DNA from: UBA9676 sp963837105
GTDB taxonomy: Bacteria > Actinomycetota > Actinomycetes > Streptosporangiales > Streptosporangiaceae
Assembly: GCA_963837105.1 (NCBI GenBank)
Contig: CAWIMG010000036.1
Location: 372,001 to 436,000, forward strand
Length of the DNA: 64,000 bases
Direction: 5' to 3'
The notes below the pieces were generated by a model that did not search any database, was not told the origin of the DNA, and saw only the letters and a program-made list of their open reading frames with translations. Positions 39,438 through 48,412 of this stretch are shown one piece after another. How positions within the stretch are numbered: the first letter of the stretch is position 1; every line of letters starts with the position of its first letter. A program made the position numbers and the translations under genes.

Positions 39438-40114
39438 CCAGCCAGCCCGAGACCGGGAAGGTCCCGGTGGGCCGGGCCCGGCCCACCGGCGGGCGCAGCG
39501 GCCGCCGGACCGGCGACAGCGGTACCCGGGAAGCCATTCTGGCCGCGGCGCGGGCCCGGTTCGGCGATTACGGCTACGACGGCGCCACGATCAGGGGGAT
39601 CGCGTCCGACGCGGGGGTGGACGCCGCCCTGGTGCACCACTTCTTCGGCACCAAGGAGCGGTTGTTCGTGGCCGCGATGCGGCTGCCGATGGTCCCCGGC
39701 GAGCTGATCACCAGCGCGCTGGCGGCCGCGGCCGCCGATCCGGGCCGCAGCCTGGGCGAGCAGATGCTGCGCACGGTGCTCGGAGTGTGGGACGTGGCCG
39801 AGATGCGGGCGACGTTCCTGGGCCTGCTCCGCTCGGCGGTCACCAGCGAGCAGGCGGCGGCCATGCTGCGGGAGTTCGTGACCGAGGCCATCCTGGGCCG
39901 GATCGCCGGTGCCGCGGGCGGCCCGGACGGGCCGGGGGCGGAGCCCGCCGCCGACTCCCGGCTGCGGGCCGCCCTGGTGGCGAGCCAGGTACTCGGCCTG
40001 GCCCTGACCCGGTACGTGCTTGAGCTTGAGCCGCTCGCCGCGGCCAGCACCGACGACCTGGCCCGGGCAATCGGCCCCACCCTCGACCGCTACCTGACCG
40101 GCCGCATCCGCTAG
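39434..40114 (+). CDS. TetR-family regulator of the ABC operon
   Basis: This 226-residue repressor has the N-terminal helix-turn-helix TREAILAAARARFGDYGYDGATIRGIASDAGVDAALVHHFFGTKERLF, split here for reading only as motif regions AILAAARARFGDYGYDGATI and GVDAALVHHFFGTKE. The all-helical ligand domain follows. ATG overlaps the preceding ATPase stop (ATGA), making it the last gene of the exporter operon. It probably binds the palindrome at 36426-36447; this is inference from position. Confidence 0.9.
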   Translation: MTSQPETGKVPVGRARPTGGRSGRRTGDSGTREAILAAARARFGDYGYDGATIRGIASDAGVDAALVHHFFGTKERLFVAAMRLPMVPGELITSALAAAAADPGRSLGEQMLRTVLGVWDVAEMRATFLGLLRSAVTSEQAAAMLREFVTEAILGRIAGAAGGPDGPGAEPAADSRLRAALVASQVLGLALTRYVLELEPLAAASTDDLARAIGPTLDRYLTGRIR

Positions 40115-40134
40115 CCGGGCGCGCCCCGGGGCGG

Positions 40135-40965
40135 TCAGGGCTTGCGGGCTACCCCGCCGTGCGCGGAGGTCACTTCCGGGGCGGGCTCATCCCCGGGATC
40201 GGCGCGCCAGGTGTGCACATACACAACGCCGGGCGGCACCAGCTGCAGTCCGTCGAAGAACCGGCACACCTGGGCGTGGCTGCGCAGGGTCTGCGGAGTG
40301 GCCACCCGCTCGTTGTACCGGCGCTGCGCCTCGGCCTGGCCGGGGTGGATGTCGCTGGCCGGGTGCGAGATGGCCAGGTAACTGCCGGGCGCCAGGGCGG
40401 CCAGGTAGCGACGGACGATGCCATAGGGATCCTCGGAGTCCTGCACCAGGTGCAGCACCCCGATCAGCATGAGCGCGACGGGCTGCTCGAAGTCGAGGGT
40501 GCGGGCCGCCTCGGTGAGGATGGTGCCGGGTTCCCGCAGGTCGGCTTCCAGGTAGGAGGTCGCGCCCTCCGGGCTGCTGGTGAGCAGCGCCCGGGCGTGG
40601 GCCAGCACGATTGGGTCGTTGTCCACGTAGACGATCCGGGACGTGGGCGCGGCGGCCTGGGCCACCTCGTGCGTGTTGTTCGCGGTCGGGATGCCGGTGC
40701 CAAGGTCGAGGAACTGCCGGATCCCGGCCTCGGTGGCCAGGAACCGCACCGCGCGGGCGAGGAAGGCCCGGTTGGCCTGCACCCGGAAGCGCAGGCCCGG
40801 GGTCACCGCCAGCACCCGCTCGGCCGCTTCCCGGTCGGCCGCGAAATTGTCCTTGCCGCCCAGCCAGTAGTCGTAGACCCGGGCGGGGTGCGCCACGCTG
40901 GTGTCGATCTCGGCCGGCTTGTCCCGGCTCGACACGATGCCACTGAGCCACGGCTCGGTCGTCAC
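40135..40965 (-). CDS. SAM-dependent methyltransferase, DUF574 family, copy 1
   Basis: This 276-residue protein of the DUF574 (Methyltransf_19) family is frequent in actinomycetes. Family motifs are ARVYDYWLGGKDNFAADREAA, QFLDLGTGIPTANNTHEVAQ (SAM-binding loop) and IVYVDNDPIVLAHARALLTS (acidic end of strand 2). The substrate is unknown in nearly all members. The GTG start overlaps the stop of copy 2 by four bases (GTGA), so the two are translated together. It is convergent with the TetR gene. Confidence 0.92.
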   Translation of the reverse strand: MTTEPWLSGIVSSRDKPAEIDTSVAHPARVYDYWLGGKDNFAADREAAERVLAVTPGLRFRVQANRAFLARAVRFLATEAGIRQFLDLGTGIPTANNTHEVAQAAAPTSRIVYVDNDPIVLAHARALLTSSPEGATSYLEADLREPGTILTEAARTLDFEQPVALMLIGVLHLVQDSEDPYGIVRRYLAALAPGSYLAISHPASDIHPGQAEAQRRYNERVATPQTLRSHAQVCRFFDGLQLVPPGVVYVHTWRADPGDEPAPEVTSAHGGVARKP

Positions 40966-41804
40966 GGCTTCTCGCCCTCGGCGGGCTTACGCGCGACTCC
41001 GCACCAAGCGGTCACATCCGCCGGTGCCGCCACCCCCGGCTCCGGCCGCCATTGCTGCGGCTGCACCACCCCCGGCTCGATCAGTTCCAGCCCGTCGAAG
41101 AAGCCGGTGATCTCGGCGCGGGTACGCATGGTCGCCTTGGCGTCCCGCATCCGCTGGTTCACCCGCCCGGTCATCTCGGCCATCGCCTTCGGCCGGATGT
41201 CGCTGGCCGGATGGGCCAGCACCAGGTAGCTGCCAGCCGGCAGCGCGCTCATCAGCCGGGCCACGATCTTGCCCGGCTCGGCCGGGTCCGGGATCAGGTG
41301 CAGGATGATCAGCAGCATCAGCGCGACCGGCTGGCTGAAATCCAGCGTGCGTGCCGCGGCCTTGAGGATCAGCTCCGGTTCGGTCAGGTCCGCGTCGAGG
41401 TAGGCGGTCGTCCCCTCCGGGGTACTGGTCAGCAGCGCCCGGGCGTGGGCCAGCACGATCGGGTCGTTGTCCACGTACACCACCCGCGATCCGGGCGCCA
41501 GCCGCTGGGCGACCTCGTGGGTGTTGTCCGCGGTGGGCAGCCCGGTGCCGATGTCCAGGAATTGCCGGACGCCGGCCTCGGCCACCAGATAGCGCACCAC
41601 CCGGGCCAGAAAGGCGCGGTTGGCCCGGACGTCGGCGACGATCCCGGGGTTGGCGGCGATGGCCGCCTCCGCGGCTTCCCGGTCAGCGGGGAAGCTGTCC
41701 TTGCCGCCCAGCCAGTAGTTGTAGATCCGGGCCGAGTGCGCAGTCCCGGTGTCGATCCGCGACGGCTTGCCCGGGGTGACAGCCCGGGGTGGCCTGTCCG
41801 TCAT
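40962..41804 (-). CDS. SAM-dependent methyltransferase, DUF574 family, copy 2
   Basis: This 280-residue relative of the neighbouring copy has the motifs ARIYNYWLGGKDSFPADREAA, QFLDIGTGLPTADNTHEVAQ and VVYVDNDPIVLAHARALLTS. The two share the same order of motifs along their whole length, so they look like an old tandem duplication. The ATG at 41804 is chosen because GGGAGG precedes it; the frame extends to 41876. It is the first gene of the pair and divergent from the aminotransferase. Confidence 0.92.
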   Translation of the reverse strand: MTDRPPRAVTPGKPSRIDTGTAHSARIYNYWLGGKDSFPADREAAEAAIAANPGIVADVRANRAFLARVVRYLVAEAGVRQFLDIGTGLPTADNTHEVAQRLAPGSRVVYVDNDPIVLAHARALLTSTPEGTTAYLDADLTEPELILKAAARTLDFSQPVALMLLIILHLIPDPAEPGKIVARLMSALPAGSYLVLAHPASDIRPKAMAEMTGRVNQRMRDAKATMRTRAEITGFFDGLELIEPGVVQPQQWRPEPGVAAPADVTAWCGVARKPAEGEKP

Positions 41805-41918
41805 GCCGCGCCTCCCGACCACGGGCAGCTGATAGCCGATGCCAGTGACCGCAGCATAACGGTCAGTGCGCACCATCGGCGCGCCGAGTGCTCAACCACC
41901 CGGCTCAACCCGGTGAGC

Positions 41919-41924
41919 TAGCAT
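41919..41924 (+). promoter_or_regulatory. Probable leaderless -10 element of the aminotransferase gene
   Basis: TAGCAT is followed by seven bases and the ATG at 41932, and no ribosome binding site is seen. Confidence 0.45.
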
Positions 41925-41931
41925 CCATCGG

Positions 41932-43086
41932 ATGGACGCCTTGCTCGGGTCGTGCTCGCTGGCTGAGCTCAGGCAGCGCACCGGTTTCAAGTGGGCCACC
42001 CATCCCGCGGACGTGCTGCCCGCCTTCGTGGCGGAGATGGACTTCGATCTCGCACCCGCGATCAAGACCGCGGTCACCCGCGCCATCTCCGCCGGTGACT
42101 GCGGCTACGCGCACAAGGGCGCCCTCGGTGAGGCTTACGCGTCGTTCGCCGCCAGCCGGCTGGGCTGGGCCGTGAACCCGGACTACGTCTACCCGATCCC
42201 CGATGTCATGACCGGGCTGGCCGAGGTGGTCGCGGCCGTCACCCCGCCCGGCTCGGGGATCGTCATCAACCCCCCGGTCTACCCGCCGTTCTGGTTCCGG
42301 TTCGGGTTTTCCGGCCGGCGGATCATCGAGGCACCGCTGGCCCGGGCCGCGGATGGCCGGTACGACCTGGACCCGGCGGCCATCGATGCCGCGCTCAGCG
42401 AGCCGGGCGCGGCCGCTTACCTGCTGTGCAGCCCGCACAACCCGACCGGCAACGTGTGGTCGGCTGGCCAGCTGGCGATGGTGGCCGACCTGTGCCAGCA
42501 GCACGGTGCCGCGCTGGTGGTGGACGAGATCCACGCCCCGCTGGTGCTGCCCGGGACGCGGTTCGTGCCGTTCGGCGCCATCGGTCACGAGATGACCCAG
42601 CGGGCCTTCGTCTTCACCTCCGCCACCAAGGGCTGGAACATCCCGGGCCTGAAGTGCGGCATCGCCGTCGTCGGGTCGCGTACCGGCGGCGCGCTGCTGG
42701 CCGAGCGCTGGGAGGCGCTGCTCGCCGCGCAGCTTGGCGTGCTGGCTTCGGTGGCCGCGTTCACCGGCGGCCTGGCGTGGCTGGACGCGGCCGTTGGCCA
42801 GCTGGACGAGAACCGCAGGCTGCTGGCGGGCCTGCTGGCCGAGCACTTGCCGGCCATCACCTACGCGCCGCCGCAGGCCAGCTTCCTGGCCTGGCTGGAC
42901 TGCCGGGCGCTGGGGCTCGGCGACGACCCGGCCGGGGTGTTCCTGGACAAGGGCCGGGTCGCGGTCAGCCGCGGGCCCGACTTCGGCCGCCAGGGCCATG
43001 GCTTTGTGCGGCTGAACATCGGCACGTCGCCCGAGCTGATCACCGAGGCGGTGCGCCGGATGGCCACCGCCTGCGCGGCGCGCTAG
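41932..43086 (+). CDS. MalY/PatB-family PLP aminotransferase (cystathionine beta-lyase type)
   Basis: This 384-residue fold-type I PLP enzyme probably cleaves C-S bonds of cystathionine or related amino acids, as PatB/MalY relatives do. It starts with the family's KWATHPADVLPAFVAEMDF and carries CSPHNPTGNVW, the PLP-pyridine Asp in VVDEIHAPLVLPG, and the Schiff-base Lys in SATKGWNIPGLKC. The C-terminal substrate Arg region is GFVRLNIGTSPELI. A leaderless start is likely. It is convergent with the DinB gene, overlapping by four bases. Confidence 0.92.
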   Translation: MDALLGSCSLAELRQRTGFKWATHPADVLPAFVAEMDFDLAPAIKTAVTRAISAGDCGYAHKGALGEAYASFAASRLGWAVNPDYVYPIPDVMTGLAEVVAAVTPPGSGIVINPPVYPPFWFRFGFSGRRIIEAPLARAADGRYDLDPAAIDAALSEPGAAAYLLCSPHNPTGNVWSAGQLAMVADLCQQHGAALVVDEIHAPLVLPGTRFVPFGAIGHEMTQRAFVFTSATKGWNIPGLKCGIAVVGSRTGGALLAERWEALLAAQLGVLASVAAFTGGLAWLDAAVGQLDENRRLLAGLLAEHLPAITYAPPQASFLAWLDCRALGLGDDPAGVFLDKGRVAVSRGPDFGRQGHGFVRLNIGTSPELITEAVRRMATACAAR

Positions 43087-43544
43087 CGCTGGCGCAGCAG
43101 GTCGCGGGTGATCTCCAGCTGGCCCAGGTGCTGGTAGGCCTCTTCCATCACGTGCAGCAGGGCGTGGCCCTGGCTGGTGAGCTCCAGTTCGTCCGGCCGG
43201 GTGGTCGGATGGCCACCACGGGGCCGGGCGTTAAGTTCGGCCGTCACCAGGTCCGCCCGGAACCGGCGCCTGGCCTCGCCGGCGGCGGCGGCCAGATCGG
43301 CGACGGGCCCGGTGGCCCGGAATTCGGCGGCGCGGTCGCGTTCCACCGTGCGGCCCGCGACCACATGCCCGGCCCAGTACTCCATCACCCCCAGGCAGTG
43401 CCGGAGGATGGCATAGGGCGAGTTGGCGCCCGGCAGGTCAGGCCGGGTGTTGGCAAGCTCGTCGCCCAGGCCGGTGACGATGTCCGCCATCGCCTCCACC
43501 GCCCGGTCGACGTAGCTGGCGACCGCATCAGCTGAGATACCCAC
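43083..43544 (-). CDS. DinB-family (DUF664) protein
   Basis: This four-helix-bundle protein of about 153 residues has HCLGVMEYWAGHVVAGR and HALLHVMEEAYQHLGQLEITRD, with His residues spaced as the metal ligands of DinB/mycothiol-S-transferase relatives. The family's enzymatic role varies and is unknown here. The GTG at 43544 gives the normal family length, and CATGAT lies six bases before it, suggesting a leaderless start. The frame runs on to 43742 without family features. Confidence 0.8.
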   Translation of the reverse strand: MGISADAVASYVDRAVEAMADIVTGLGDELANTRPDLPGANSPYAILRHCLGVMEYWAGHVVAGRTVERDRAAEFRATGPVADLAAAAGEARRRFRADLVTAELNARPRGGHPTTRPDELELTSQGHALLHVMEEAYQHLGQLEITRDLLRQR

Positions 43545-43664
43545 CTGGCCATCATGGCCCGGCCGCCCGGCGGCCGCACCGATGCCGGGCGTCCAGCCGG
43601 GGTAGCAGGTCCGGGAAGCGGTATGTAGGGCGCGTCCGGCACCATGCAGAGAGGGGGCAGGCCC

Positions 43665-43773
43665 ATGAAAATGGTGGAAGCTGCTGCTCGGTCTGACGGT
43701 ACTGGGTGCGGTGGCAATCCTGCTGGCTGGCAAGGCTGACATCGCCCGGTTCCGGCGTATGCAACAGATGTAA
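43665..43773 (+). pseudogene. DUF6893-like small membrane protein, one-base frameshift at the start
   Basis: After GAGGGGG, the ATG at 43665 is followed by four A where three would give MKWWKLLLGLTVLGAVAILL, then AGKADIARFRRMQQM and TAA. That 35-residue product has the layout of short DUF6893-type actinobacterial proteins: one helix and a basic tail. As read, the extra A (43668-43671) puts ATG out of frame, and the protein-like frame has no start. This is an A-run indel, either a sequencing error or real damage. Confidence 0.55.
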
Positions 43774-43978
43774 CGGCCGGCTGGATGCGCCGGTGGCCGC
43801 GGTCCCTGGCCGCGGTCACTCCGGGCACGGTGGCCCTGGCCGCGGCGACCCGGGCCAGGCGGGCTAGTTCGCGGCGATTAATCCGTTATGTGAAAAATGT
43901 CCTGTCTGTTCATGCCGCAGGCGGCATGTCAGTCTGTGGTGAAGGCCATCTCCCATGGTCATCGAGGCGGAGGGCCGC

Positions 43979-45457
43979 ATGGGCAGGGATGTTCCGGCGA
44001 TCATCGTCAGCTTGCAGGACCGGCGGCGGTACCGGGGCAAGGTGCGCAGATGCCTGGACGTGCTCGCCCGGATGCTGCACGAGTCGCGGTTCAAGGAGGC
44101 GCCGCAGCAGGTCGGGCTGGAAGTCGAGTTCAACCTGGTGGACCGGGCGGGCAGGGCGGCCATGCGCAACGCCGAGGTACTGGCCGTGATCGACAGCCCG
44201 GACTGGGCTCCGGAACTGGGCAAGTTCAACCTGGAGGTGGCGCTGGCGCCGCGCCCGCTGGCCGACGACGCGCTGGCCGGGCTGGAGCGGTACCTGGCCG
44301 ACAGCCTGGCCTACGGCAGTGCGCAGGCGGGAGCGCTTGGCGTCCGGCTGGCCATGATCGGGACCCTGCCCACGCTGCGCGAGGCCGACATCGGCACCGG
44401 CTCGATGTCGCCGAATCCCCGGTTCCGTCTGCTCAACGAGCAGATGTGCGAAGCGCGCGGGGAGGAGATGCGGATCTGCATCGACGGGCCCGAGCGGCTG
44501 CTCACCTATGTGGGCAGCATCATGCCCGAGGCGGCCTGCACCAGCGTCCAGATGCACCTGCAGGTCAGCCCGGACACGTTTGGCAACTACTGGAACGCCG
44601 CGCAGGCGATCGCCGCGGTCCAGGTGGCGCTGGGCGCCAACTCCCCGTACCTGTTCGGCAAGGAACTGTGGCGGGAGACCCGGATCCCGCTGTTCCTGCA
44701 GGCCACCGACACCAGGCCGGACGAGCTCGCGGTGCAGGGGGTACGGCCCCGGGTGTGGTTCGGGGAGCAGTGGATCACCTCGGTCTTCGACCTTTTCGAG
44801 GAGAACCTGCGCTATTTCCCGGCGCTGCTGCCGCTGTGCGAGGACGACGACCCGGTGGCCGACCTGGAAAGCGGCAGCACCCCGGAGCTGGCCGAGCTGA
44901 CGCTGCACAACGGCACCGTCTACCGCTGGAACCGGCCGGTGTACTCGGTGGACGACGGGGAGCCGCACCTGCGGATCGAGAACCGTGTCCTGCCGGCCGG
45001 CCCGACCGTCACCGACGTCATCGCCAACGCCGCCTTCTACTACGGGCTGGTGCACACCCTGGCCGAAGCCGAGCGGCCGATCTGGACCCAGATGTCGTTC
45101 GTCGCTGCCCGCGACAACCTGACCGAGGCGGCCCGGCGGGGGATCGATGCCAGCATCTACTGGCCGGGGCTGGGTGAGGTGCCGGTGACCGAGCTGACGT
45201 TGCGCCGGCTGCTGCCGATGGCGCGGGAGGGGCTGCGCCGGCGCCAGGTCGACCAGCCCCATGCCAACCGGATGCTGGACGTGATCGAGCAGCGCTGCCT
45301 GACCGCCCGCAGCGGCGCGACCTGGCAGGTGGACACGGTTCATGCGCTGCAGGACAAGAGCGGCATGGGCCGGGAGGCCGCGATGCTGGCGATGACCGAG
45401 CGCTACCTGGCGCTCATGCAGGCCGGCGATCCCGTGCATACCTGGCCGGTAGGCTGA
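43979..45457 (+). CDS. Glutamate-cysteine ligase-like (GCS2/COG2170-type) protein
   Basis: This 492-residue protein shares the core of carboxylate-amine/glutamate-cysteine ligases: QQVGLEVEFNLVDR (metal-binding Glu residues), APELGKFNLEVALAPRPL, VQMHLQVSPDTFGNYWNAAQAIAA and the Arg-containing LRIENRVLPAGPTVTD. True glutathione is not made by actinomycetes, so it may form gamma-glutamyl amides or precursors; that is inference. The ATG at 43979 follows GGAGGG; an ATG at 43955 lacks a ribosome binding site. The length exceeds YbdK (about 370) because of the C-terminal helical region. Confidence 0.85.
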   Translation: MGRDVPAIIVSLQDRRRYRGKVRRCLDVLARMLHESRFKEAPQQVGLEVEFNLVDRAGRAAMRNAEVLAVIDSPDWAPELGKFNLEVALAPRPLADDALAGLERYLADSLAYGSAQAGALGVRLAMIGTLPTLREADIGTGSMSPNPRFRLLNEQMCEARGEEMRICIDGPERLLTYVGSIMPEAACTSVQMHLQVSPDTFGNYWNAAQAIAAVQVALGANSPYLFGKELWRETRIPLFLQATDTRPDELAVQGVRPRVWFGEQWITSVFDLFEENLRYFPALLPLCEDDDPVADLESGSTPELAELTLHNGTVYRWNRPVYSVDDGEPHLRIENRVLPAGPTVTDVIANAAFYYGLVHTLAEAERPIWTQMSFVAARDNLTEAARRGIDASIYWPGLGEVPVTELTLRRLLPMAREGLRRRQVDQPHANRMLDVIEQRCLTARSGATWQVDTVHALQDKSGMGREAAMLAMTERYLALMQAGDPVHTWPVG

Positions 45458-45469
45458 CCTGCCAGCCCT

Positions 45470-46495
45470 ATGATGCGGACCCGGCAGAAGATCGCTGTCG
45501 CGGTGGGATCAGTGCTCGTCCTGGCGGGCCTGGCCACCGGCGCCTTGCTGGTGTCCAGCCCGGGGAGCACGCCGGTGCACCGGGATGCGGCCCGGCCCGC
45601 CGCCACACCCACTCCCAGCGCATCCCGCCCGGCCGGGCCGCTGCGGTCCCCGTTCACCGGCGAGCGGATACCGTACCTGCGCCGGGTGCTCGCGGTGAAG
45701 ATCGACAACATCGTCTACGCCCGCCCGCAGACCGGCCTGGGCAGCGCGGACATCGTCTATGTGCTGCCGGTCGAGGGTGGGCTGAGCCGCTTCATGGCGA
45801 TCTTCTCCTCGCACTACCCGCCGGTCATCGGGCCGGTGCGCAGCGCACGGCAGGACGACATCGATCTGCTCGGGCAGTTCGGCAGGCCCGCGTTCGCCTA
45901 CTCCGGTGCCACTGCCGCGCTGCTGCCCTACATCCATGCGGTCGCCCGGATCGTGGACCTGTACGCGGGCACCGCCAGCGGCTACTACCGGGGCACGGAC
46001 CGGGTGGCGCCGTACAACCTGTACGCCCGCACCTCAGCGCTGCTGCGGCAGGCGCGCCAGGCCAGCAAGGCACGCGAGATCGGGTTCCGGTTCGGCCCGC
46101 CGCCACCGGGCGGGCGGCCGGTCCGGTCGGTAGCGGTGTCCTACCCCGCGGCCTCGTTCCGGTTCCGGTGGTCGCCGTCCCAGCCCCGGTGGCGGGTCTG
46201 GATGGACGGCAGCCCGGCGATGACGACCGACAGCGGGCAGCTCGGGCCGGCCACGGTGGTGATCCAGTACACGACGGTACGCACCTCCCGGTTCCTGGAG
46301 TACGGCAGCCGGCCCCCGTACGCCGAAAGCACCGGGTCGGGCATTGCGCTGGTGCTGCGCGGCGGCCAGGAGTGGCATGTGTCCTGGTCCCGGCCGCGGG
46401 TCGGGCACGGTACCACCTTCACCACCAGCACCGGGCAGCCGATGACGTTCGCGCGCGGGCAGGTGTGGGTGGTGCTGGCCTACCGGAAGGGCTGA
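45470..46495 (+). CDS. DUF3048 (YerB-like) secreted or membrane-anchored protein
   Basis: This 341-residue protein has an N-terminal signal/anchor helix (IAVAVGSVLVLAGLATGALLV, about residues 8-28), a Thr/Pro/Ser-rich spacer and the DUF3048 domain. Family motifs are VKIDNIVYARPQTGLGSADIVY and LSRFMAIFSSHYPPVIGPVRSAR, and the C-terminal DUF3048_C part ends MTFARGQVWVVLAY. It is probably extracytoplasmic; function unknown. Either ATG at 45470 or 45473 may start it. It lies 12 bp after the preceding gene. Confidence 0.88.
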   Translation: MMRTRQKIAVAVGSVLVLAGLATGALLVSSPGSTPVHRDAARPAATPTPSASRPAGPLRSPFTGERIPYLRRVLAVKIDNIVYARPQTGLGSADIVYVLPVEGGLSRFMAIFSSHYPPVIGPVRSARQDDIDLLGQFGRPAFAYSGATAALLPYIHAVARIVDLYAGTASGYYRGTDRVAPYNLYARTSALLRQARQASKAREIGFRFGPPPPGGRPVRSVAVSYPAASFRFRWSPSQPRWRVWMDGSPAMTTDSGQLGPATVVIQYTTVRTSRFLEYGSRPPYAESTGSGIALVLRGGQEWHVSWSRPRVGHGTTFTTSTGQPMTFARGQVWVVLAYRKG

Positions 46496-46529
46496 CCGGG
46501 CGGCCCAGGCAACAGGGCTGCCGGGCAGC

Positions 46530-47243
46530 TCAGGCCGGGTAGCGGCGCACGCCCAGGGCGTACTCGCAGCCCGCCGCGAGGCCGACGAAGCCGGCCATGT
46601 TGCGCAGGAACTCGTCCGGGTCGAAGTTCCCGCCGAGGCCGTCCAGGTAGGCCTTATGCTCGCGCAGGGAAGCGATCCCCGCGTCGAGGGTGTCGGTCGT
46701 GTCCACGAAGTGGGTGGGGTTGCCGCTGCCGGTCACGTAGATGGCCGTGATGCCATGCCAGGCCGGGCCGGCGTCGGGGAACAGCCAGGAGTTCGCGGCA
46801 TCCCGGCAGGCGTCTATGGTGGCCAGCCCCACCACCCGGTGGTCGGAGTGGTTGACCGGGCCCTCCTCGCCCCAGGTGAGGTCGAAGCTCATGGTCAGCA
46901 CCACCTCCGGCCGGTGCCGGCGGAGCGCCGCGGCCAGATCCCGCCGCAGCGGGATGCCGTACTCCACCAGCCCGTCCGGGTGATCGAGGAAGTCCACTTC
47001 CGTCACGCCGACGACCGCCGCGCTGCGCCGCTCCTCCTCCGCCCGCAGCGGCCCGACCACATCGGGAGCCATGCCCTCGATGCCGGCCTCGCCCGTGGTC
47101 GCCAGCACGTAGGTCACCTGCTTGCCCTGCCTGGTCCAGCGGGCGATCGCGGCCGCGGCACCGTACTCCAGGTCGTCGGGATGGGCGACGACGGCGACCG
47201 CGCGCTCCCAGTCCTCCGGCATCGGCTGCAGCGTCATGTCCAC
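46530..47243 (-). CDS. PIG-L family deacetylase
   Basis: This 237-residue zinc-dependent N-deacetylase of the GlcNAc-PI deacetylase/MshB family has the zinc motif VAHPDDLEYG (HPDD), TTGEAGIEG and the third ligand in VNHSDHRVVG. The substrate is unknown; relatives act on mycothiol precursors, conjugates or antibiotics. The ATG at 47237, two codons in, has better spacing to AGGAAGG than the GTG at 47243. It lies 15 bp downstream of trpS on the same strand and is probably co-transcribed. Confidence 0.9.
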   Translation of the reverse strand: MDMTLQPMPEDWERAVAVVAHPDDLEYGAAAAIARWTRQGKQVTYVLATTGEAGIEGMAPDVVGPLRAEEERRSAAVVGVTEVDFLDHPDGLVEYGIPLRRDLAAALRRHRPEVVLTMSFDLTWGEEGPVNHSDHRVVGLATIDACRDAANSWLFPDAGPAWHGITAIYVTGSGNPTHFVDTTDTLDAGIASLREHKAYLDGLGGNFDPDEFLRNMAGFVGLAAGCEYALGVRRYPA

Positions 47244-47258
47244 ACCCTTCCTGGTCGC

Positions 47259-48275
47259 CTACCGGAGACCGCAGGCCCGGTAGGCCTGGGCCAGCCTGGG
47301 CCCGGCGATGGCCCGTGCCCGCTCGGCACCCTGGCTGAGCAGCTTGTCGAGCTGACCGCGGTCGTCGGCGACCTCGTGATACCGGCGCTGGATGCCGGCC
47401 AGCAGGTCGGTCACCACATCGGCGACGGCCGTCTTCAGCGTGCCGTACTGGGCGCCATCGAACCGGTCCCTGCTCTGTTCCCGGGCGGTGCCGGTGACGC
47501 ACTCCCAGATGGTCAGCAGGTTCTCCACGCCCGGGGAGAGGTCCTGGCCGAAGTCGACCCCCGGCCGGGAGTCGGTGACCGCCCGCATGATCGCCTTGCG
47601 TGCCTGGCCGGGCGGATCGAGCAGGCCGATGGCGTGGCCGGGCTGGCGTTCGGCCAGGCTCTTGCTCATCTTCGCGGACGGGTCATCCAGGCCCATAATC
47701 CGGCTGCCGGAGGCCCGGATCAGCGTGCCGGGCACCTTGAAGGTCTCCCCGAACAGCGCGTTGAACCGCTTGGCGATGTCGCGGCTCATCTCCACATGCT
47801 GGCGCTGGTCCTCACCGACCGGCACGAAATCGGGGTCGTACAGCAGGATGTCGGCGGCCTGCAGGCAGGGGTAGGTGAGCAGCCCGGCGCCAACCCCGGT
47901 GTCGACATCGGCGATCTTGCCCTTGGTCTTGAACTGGGTGGAGCGCTCCAGCCACGGGACCGGCGTGACGCAGGTCATCAGCCAGGCCAGTTCGGAGTGC
48001 TCGCGGACTTCGGACTGGACGAACAGGGTGGACCGCTCCGGGTCGATGCCGCAGGCGATGTACAGCGCGAAGATTTCCTCCACCCGGGCCCGCAGGTCGA
48101 TGCCGGCGACGTCCTCCGGGATGGTCAGGGCATGCAGATCGGCCACGAACAGGAAGTTCTCGTACTGGTCCTGGTTCTCGGCCCACAGGCTGATCGCGCC
48201 GATGTAGTTGCCGATATGCAGCCGCCCGGTCGCGGTGATGCCGCTGAGCACGCGCTTGGTTCCTGGCGGTGCCAT
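47259..48275 (-). CDS. trpS: Tryptophanyl-tRNA synthetase
   Basis: This 338-residue class I synthetase charges tRNA-Trp. It has the HIGH-type motif TGRLHIGNYIGA near the N-terminus, the tryptophan-pocket region LQAADILLYDPDFVPVGEDQ, and the KMSKS loop SAKMSKSLAE. A strong ribosome binding site (AAAGGAGAACC) precedes the ATG. The length is normal. An induced second copy is common in actinomycetes that resist indolmycin, but nothing here shows which type this is. Confidence 0.96.
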   Translation of the reverse strand: MAPPGTKRVLSGITATGRLHIGNYIGAISLWAENQDQYENFLFVADLHALTIPEDVAGIDLRARVEEIFALYIACGIDPERSTLFVQSEVREHSELAWLMTCVTPVPWLERSTQFKTKGKIADVDTGVGAGLLTYPCLQAADILLYDPDFVPVGEDQRQHVEMSRDIAKRFNALFGETFKVPGTLIRASGSRIMGLDDPSAKMSKSLAERQPGHAIGLLDPPGQARKAIMRAVTDSRPGVDFGQDLSPGVENLLTIWECVTGTAREQSRDRFDGAQYGTLKTAVADVVTDLLAGIQRRYHEVADDRGQLDKLLSQGAERARAIAGPRLAQAYRACGLR

Positions 48276-48412
48276 GGTTCTCCTTTATCGCGCGCGGGAC
48301 CGGCTTTATTCAACCACCGATCAGCGGCGGCCCATGCCAGCCCGGAGCGTGCTGCCCGGCCCCCGGTGTCCGCGATCTCGCCTGGGGCAGCGGCCGGTGA
48401 GACGATCGGACG

